The position numbers and the translations under genes were made by a program. A model generated the notes under the pieces. The model ran no database searches, was not told the DNA's origin, and worked only from the letters and a program-made list of their open reading frames with translations. Shown in pieces: positions 14,481 through 16,163 of a stretch of 16,163 nt of DNA. This DNA is from JAAZNO01 sp012798275. GTDB taxonomy: Bacteria; Chloroflexota; Anaerolineae; B4-G1; SLSP01. The stretch covers positions 1 to 16,163 of the forward strand of contig DAOPQD010000072.1 of assembly GCA_035347995.1 (NCBI GenBank). The letters are read 5' to 3'. How positions within the stretch are numbered: position 1 is the first letter of the stretch; the number at the start of each line of letters is the position of its first letter.

Positions 14481-14656
14481 ATAGACATTATCGGAAATAA
14501 GCCCTAAGTTTTGTGGGCGCGCTCGGCGGTATAGGCTTATCAACGCTCATACCGACCTCAGCCAGGCTAAGCCGCGAATGACGCGGCGACTGCCGCCGCG
14601 TGGTGAGGCGGTTCTACATCCGGCAATGAACGGGTGATGAGTGAAAGGAAGCTAAA
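14481..14656 (+). other. Spacer upstream of the toxin-antitoxin pair, with a palindromic module
   Basis: With 14295-14480 this makes 362 bases without a gene; the first part is repeat sequence. This part contains CCGCG-AATGA-CGCGG (14572-14586), a 5-bp stem whose loop resembles the AATGA core of the GGAATGAATTCC modules. An overlapping alternative stem is CGCGGC/GCCGCG (14582-14600). Such palindromes upstream of antitoxin genes are often operators, but I have no direct support for that. No clear promoter was found. Confidence 0.4.
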
Positions 14657-14914
14657 ATGGCTACAAATAGTTTGACCATTTCATATCCTGACGATCTGTT
14701 GCTTTCGTTGAAAAAGAGTCAAGAGGAGTTCGAGACCGAGGCGCGCTTGTTGCTCGCCGTGAAACTCTACGAGCTGGGGCAGGTTTCGACTGGAACGGCG
14801 GCGCAGCTGGCCGGGATGGGTCGGGTCGCGTTCATGTTTGCGTTGGAGCGTTTCGGTCTTTCCCCGATCGGTTTGGAGCCGGGCGAGTTGGCGGAGGATG
14901 TGCGCCATGCGTGA
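14657..14914 (+). CDS. UPF0175 family antitoxin
   Basis: An 85-residue protein matching the UPF0175 (PF03683) pattern: an N-terminal strand (TISYPDDLLLSL), a central helical segment (EFETEARLLLAVKLYELGQVSTGTAAQLAG) and a short helical C-terminus (AFMFALERFGLSP). The middle looks like a small helix-turn-helix. Family members pair with PIN-domain toxins, neutralise them and often repress their own operon. AGGAAG precedes the ATG. The stop overlaps the next gene start by 8 bases, the usual two-gene layout. Confidence 0.88.
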   Translation: MATNSLTISYPDDLLLSLKKSQEEFETEARLLLAVKLYELGQVSTGTAAQLAGMGRVAFMFALERFGLSPIGLEPGELAEDVRHA

Positions 14915-15401
14915 GCCGCAGCGTACCGTCATCAGCAATGCCACGCCGCTGATTGCGCTGGCTTTGATCGGGCAACTGGAGTTGTTACAGCGGTTGTATA
15001 CCAGCGTGCTGATACCCCCCGCAGTGCAAGCCGAAGTGCTTGCCGGTGGGGTAGGACGTCCAGGCTATGCCGAGCTGCAACGTGCTTCCTGGCTTCAGTT
15101 GACGCCGCTACAGGATCCGCGGCGCGCCGATTTGCTTTCTGATTTGGATCGCGGTGAGGCTGAGGTATTGGCATTGGCGCAGGAATTGAACGCCGATCTG
15201 GTGATTGTAGATGAGCGATTAGGCCGACGCCATGCCAAAAGGTTAGGTTTGCCTCTAACCGGTACCTTGGGCGTATTGCTCAAGGCAAAGTCGGTGGGGT
15301 ACCTCACTGAAGTTAAGCCCTGGATCGAGCAATTGCAGCAGGGCGGCATTCGCCTGGACGCTTTTCTGGTAGCAGAAGCCCTGCAACTGGCGGGGGAATA
15401 A
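14907..15401 (+). CDS. PIN-domain toxin of the DUF3368 family
   Basis: A 164-residue PIN-fold protein, predicted to be a Mg-dependent RNase like VapC. VISNATPLIALA marks the first strand, where the first acidic position is Asn, a variant I recall as common in DUF3368 proteins. GEAEVLALA supplies the next acidic residue, and LVIVDERLGRRHAKRLGL carries the later aspartate and basic helix. The frame is open further upstream to 14838, but the ATG at 14907 is chosen because the PIN domain begins right after it and it overlaps the antitoxin stop, implying translational coupling. The GC content and codon use are lower-GC than in the Hdr operon, compatible with horizontal gain. Confidence 0.87.
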   Translation: MREPQRTVISNATPLIALALIGQLELLQRLYTSVLIPPAVQAEVLAGGVGRPGYAELQRASWLQLTPLQDPRRADLLSDLDRGEAEVLALAQELNADLVIVDERLGRRHAKRLGLPLTGTLGVLLKAKSVGYLTEVKPWIEQLQQGGIRLDAFLVAEALQLAGE

Positions 15402-15457
15402 CCTGGCGTCAGGAGATCCATTTTCCCGACGTGAGTTGCGGCGTAAAGTGCAATAAC

Positions 15458-15589
15458 ATGACCGATACGACCTTCAACCAACAAGACCAGACCGTTACCC
15501 GGAAGACCAACGTCGCCGGTGGTGTTGTGCACGGCAACAGGATCACGATCACCGGCGATGGAAACATTGAAGTTACCCCCAAAAACTAG
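15458..15589 (+). CDS. Small ORF, possibly a truncated protein
   Basis: A 43-codon ORF (MTDTTFNQQDQTVTRKTNVA...) whose second half has alternating polar and beta-branched residues with Gly/Asn turns (VAGGVVHGNRITITGDGNI), as in repetitive beta-strand proteins. There is no clear Shine-Dalgarno sequence. The TAG stop (15587-15589) coincides with the likely outer edge of the IS remnant that follows, so the stop may belong to the inserted element and the original gene may have been longer. I do not recognise the family. Confidence 0.4.
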   Translation: MTDTTFNQQDQTVTRKTNVAGGVVHGNRITITGDGNIEVTPKN

Positions 15590-15590
15590 A

Positions 15591-15636
15591 CCACATGCTA
15601 AATGGAAATGATGTACAATTCTAACCCAGCATGTGG
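15591..15636 (+). repeat. Inverted repeat over the transposase ribosome binding site
   Basis: CCACATGCT (15591-15599) and AGCATGTGG (15628-15636) are perfect inverted copies separated by 28 bases. The second arm touches GGAGGGGAA, the ribosome binding site of the orfA start at 15644. A TACAAT (15614-15619) lies between the arms as a possible -10 element. Confidence 0.6.
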
Positions 15637-15643
15637 AGGGGAA

Positions 15644-15688
15644 ATGACCAAACGTCGCACGTTTACTGCTGAATATAAGTTCAGAGTG
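15644..15688 (+). pseudogene. Truncated IS3-family transposase OrfA (N-terminus only)
   Basis: The start reads MTKRRTFTAEYKFRV, the typical opening of IS3-family OrfA, whose N-terminus is a helix-turn-helix DNA-binding domain. GGAGG with short spacing precedes the ATG. After about codon 15 the frame continues into out-of-frame polyferredoxin-derived sequence (APGSRHSSAW...) and runs to 15898 without transposase similarity. The protein is therefore broken and non-functional. Confidence 0.7.
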
Positions 15689-15822
15689 GCGCCTGGATCG
15701 CGGCACTCATCCGCCTGGCGGACGACAAGGCCGGGGAGCTGGAGATTGATCGCAAGCGCGCGCTCAAGCGGCGTGACCTGTTCATTGCGCTCAAAGGGGG
15801 GCGGGCGCTGCTGGAGAAATAA
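15677..15822 (+). pseudogene. Duplicated 3' fragment of the polyferredoxin gene
   Basis: These bases copy the last 48 codons and stop codon of the polyferredoxin gene (14149-14294), without start, promoter or any iron-sulfur motif. No mismatch was seen within this coding part. It is a sequence relic made by the 332-bp duplication. Confidence 0.9.
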
Positions 15823-16008
15823 ACGGTCGGCGCCGGCTGGACGTTTCGGGAAGAATTGCCCTCTCCTCGAAAAATGGCTCACGGATCAGAAAGGGTGACG
15901 CGAACTTCAGTTCGCTCTCAGGCTCCCGCCGTGAAATGAATGCCGGGTCTGCCAGGTCAAGCCCCCCGAGGCCCGCCTTGGCGGGCCTCGGCGGGCTCCC
16001 TTCTATAA
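15677..16008 (+). repeat. 332-bp direct repeat, copy 2
   Basis: Second copy of 14149-14480. The left junction follows the IS3 orfA start, and the first 13 bases (AAGTTCAGAGTGG) also continue the transposase frame as K-F-R-V. The right junction passes directly into a TTCA-loop hairpin module (16009-16022). Together with copy 1 it brackets 1196 bases containing the toxin-antitoxin pair. Bases 15823-16163 contain no gene, only repeats. Confidence 0.95.
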
Positions 16009-16163
16009 CGCGCTTCAGCGCGATTTGCCTGTGTCAGGCTGGGGATTCCATCCCCAGCCGCGCTCCGCGCCTGCCCCGGCCGCCAGATGAATTCCTGGTT
16101 TGGGTTCCCGTTCCGGAATGAATGCCGGGTTTGCCTGTGTCAGGCTGGGGATTCCATCCCCAG
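16009..16163. repeat. Modular hairpin repeats at the right edge
   Basis: The segment starts with CGCGC-TTCA-GCGCG (16009-16022) and contains two copies of a 34-base unit (16024-16057 and 16130-16163, offset 106). Each 34-base unit includes the stem GGCTGGGGA/TCCCCAGCC with a TTCCA loop; the second copy is cut by the window end. Between them lie CCAGATGAATTCCTGG (16083-16098) and CCGGAATGAATGCCGG (16113-16128), imperfect palindromes of the same family as at 1409. The set continues past the window. Confidence 0.85.

Larger units (their letters stand above)
15587..15689 (+). mobile_element. 5' end of an IS3-type insertion sequence (remnant)
   Basis: This stretch has the features of an IS left end: a possible TAGACC terminus, an untranslated leader with a 9-bp inverted repeat, and then a transposase start. 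Only the first 15 codons of orfA remain before the sequence turns into a copy of the polyferredoxin 3' region. The exact outer edge is uncertain, and no right end or target duplication is visible. Confidence 0.55.

Noticed and set aside
15602..15898. 98-codon ORF from the IS leader through the repeat copy
   Set aside because: Only the first part after 15644 is transposase-like; the remainder is polyferredoxin DNA and downstream sequence read in the wrong frame.
16009..16163. Possible CRISPR array at the right edge
   Set aside because: The 34-base units are themselves hairpins and occur only twice at 106-base offset; the sequence between them is related repeat modules, not unique spacers, and no cas gene is present.

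Overview
The window reads as high-GC bacterial DNA, most likely from a Chloroflexota lineage (Anaerolineae or a relative). This is an inference from gene content and from dispersed hairpin repeats of a style I associate with that phylum; no rRNA or marker gene is present. It is draft sequence: a run of 100 Ns (1992-2091) is a scaffold gap inside an ABC transporter gene, and the right edge lies inside repeats, so assembly error must be considered for the right-hand structures.

Left region (1-6013): after the possible tail of a plus-strand gene (1-78), four genes lie on the minus strand. In transcription order they are a small lincosamide/aminoglycoside-type nucleotidyltransferase (6013-5489), two full-length ABC exporter half-transporters (5476-3650 and 3498-1592), and an acetylpolyamine amidohydrolase (1371-346). 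The two exporters show the complementary motif decay expected of an asymmetric heterodimer. Together with the nucleotidyltransferase they look like a small drug-modification/efflux cluster.

Central region (6014-14294): a divergent intergenic segment with candidate promoters leads into a tight seven-gene plus-strand operon. It encodes a MoaD-like sulfur carrier, a tungsten aldehyde:ferredoxin oxidoreductase-family enzyme (AOR/BamB-like), a four-cluster ferredoxin (BamC-like), an HdrA-MvhD fusion flavoprotein, HdrC with a predicted C-terminal membrane anchor, HdrB with two CCG motifs, and a polyferredoxin. No hydrogenase, formate dehydrogenase or Nuo-like module is encoded in the window. The proposed model is a tungstoenzyme exchanging electrons through the ferredoxin and the MvhD [2Fe-2S] site with the HdrA FAD. 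The flavin would bifurcate or confurcate between ferredoxin/polyferredoxin and the HdrBC branch. A strong intrinsic-terminator-like hairpin divides the operon into a catalytic half and an Hdr half. This operon is the main discovery candidate.

Right region (14295-16163): a UPF0175 antitoxin / DUF3368 PIN toxin pair, a 43-codon ORF and the 5' end of an IS3-type transposase lie between two direct copies of a 332-bp segment. That segment contains the last 48 codons of the polyferredoxin gene and its downstream hairpins. The second copy is fused to the transposase start across a 13-bp junction sequence. The window ends in modular hairpin repeats also seen at 1409-1495.
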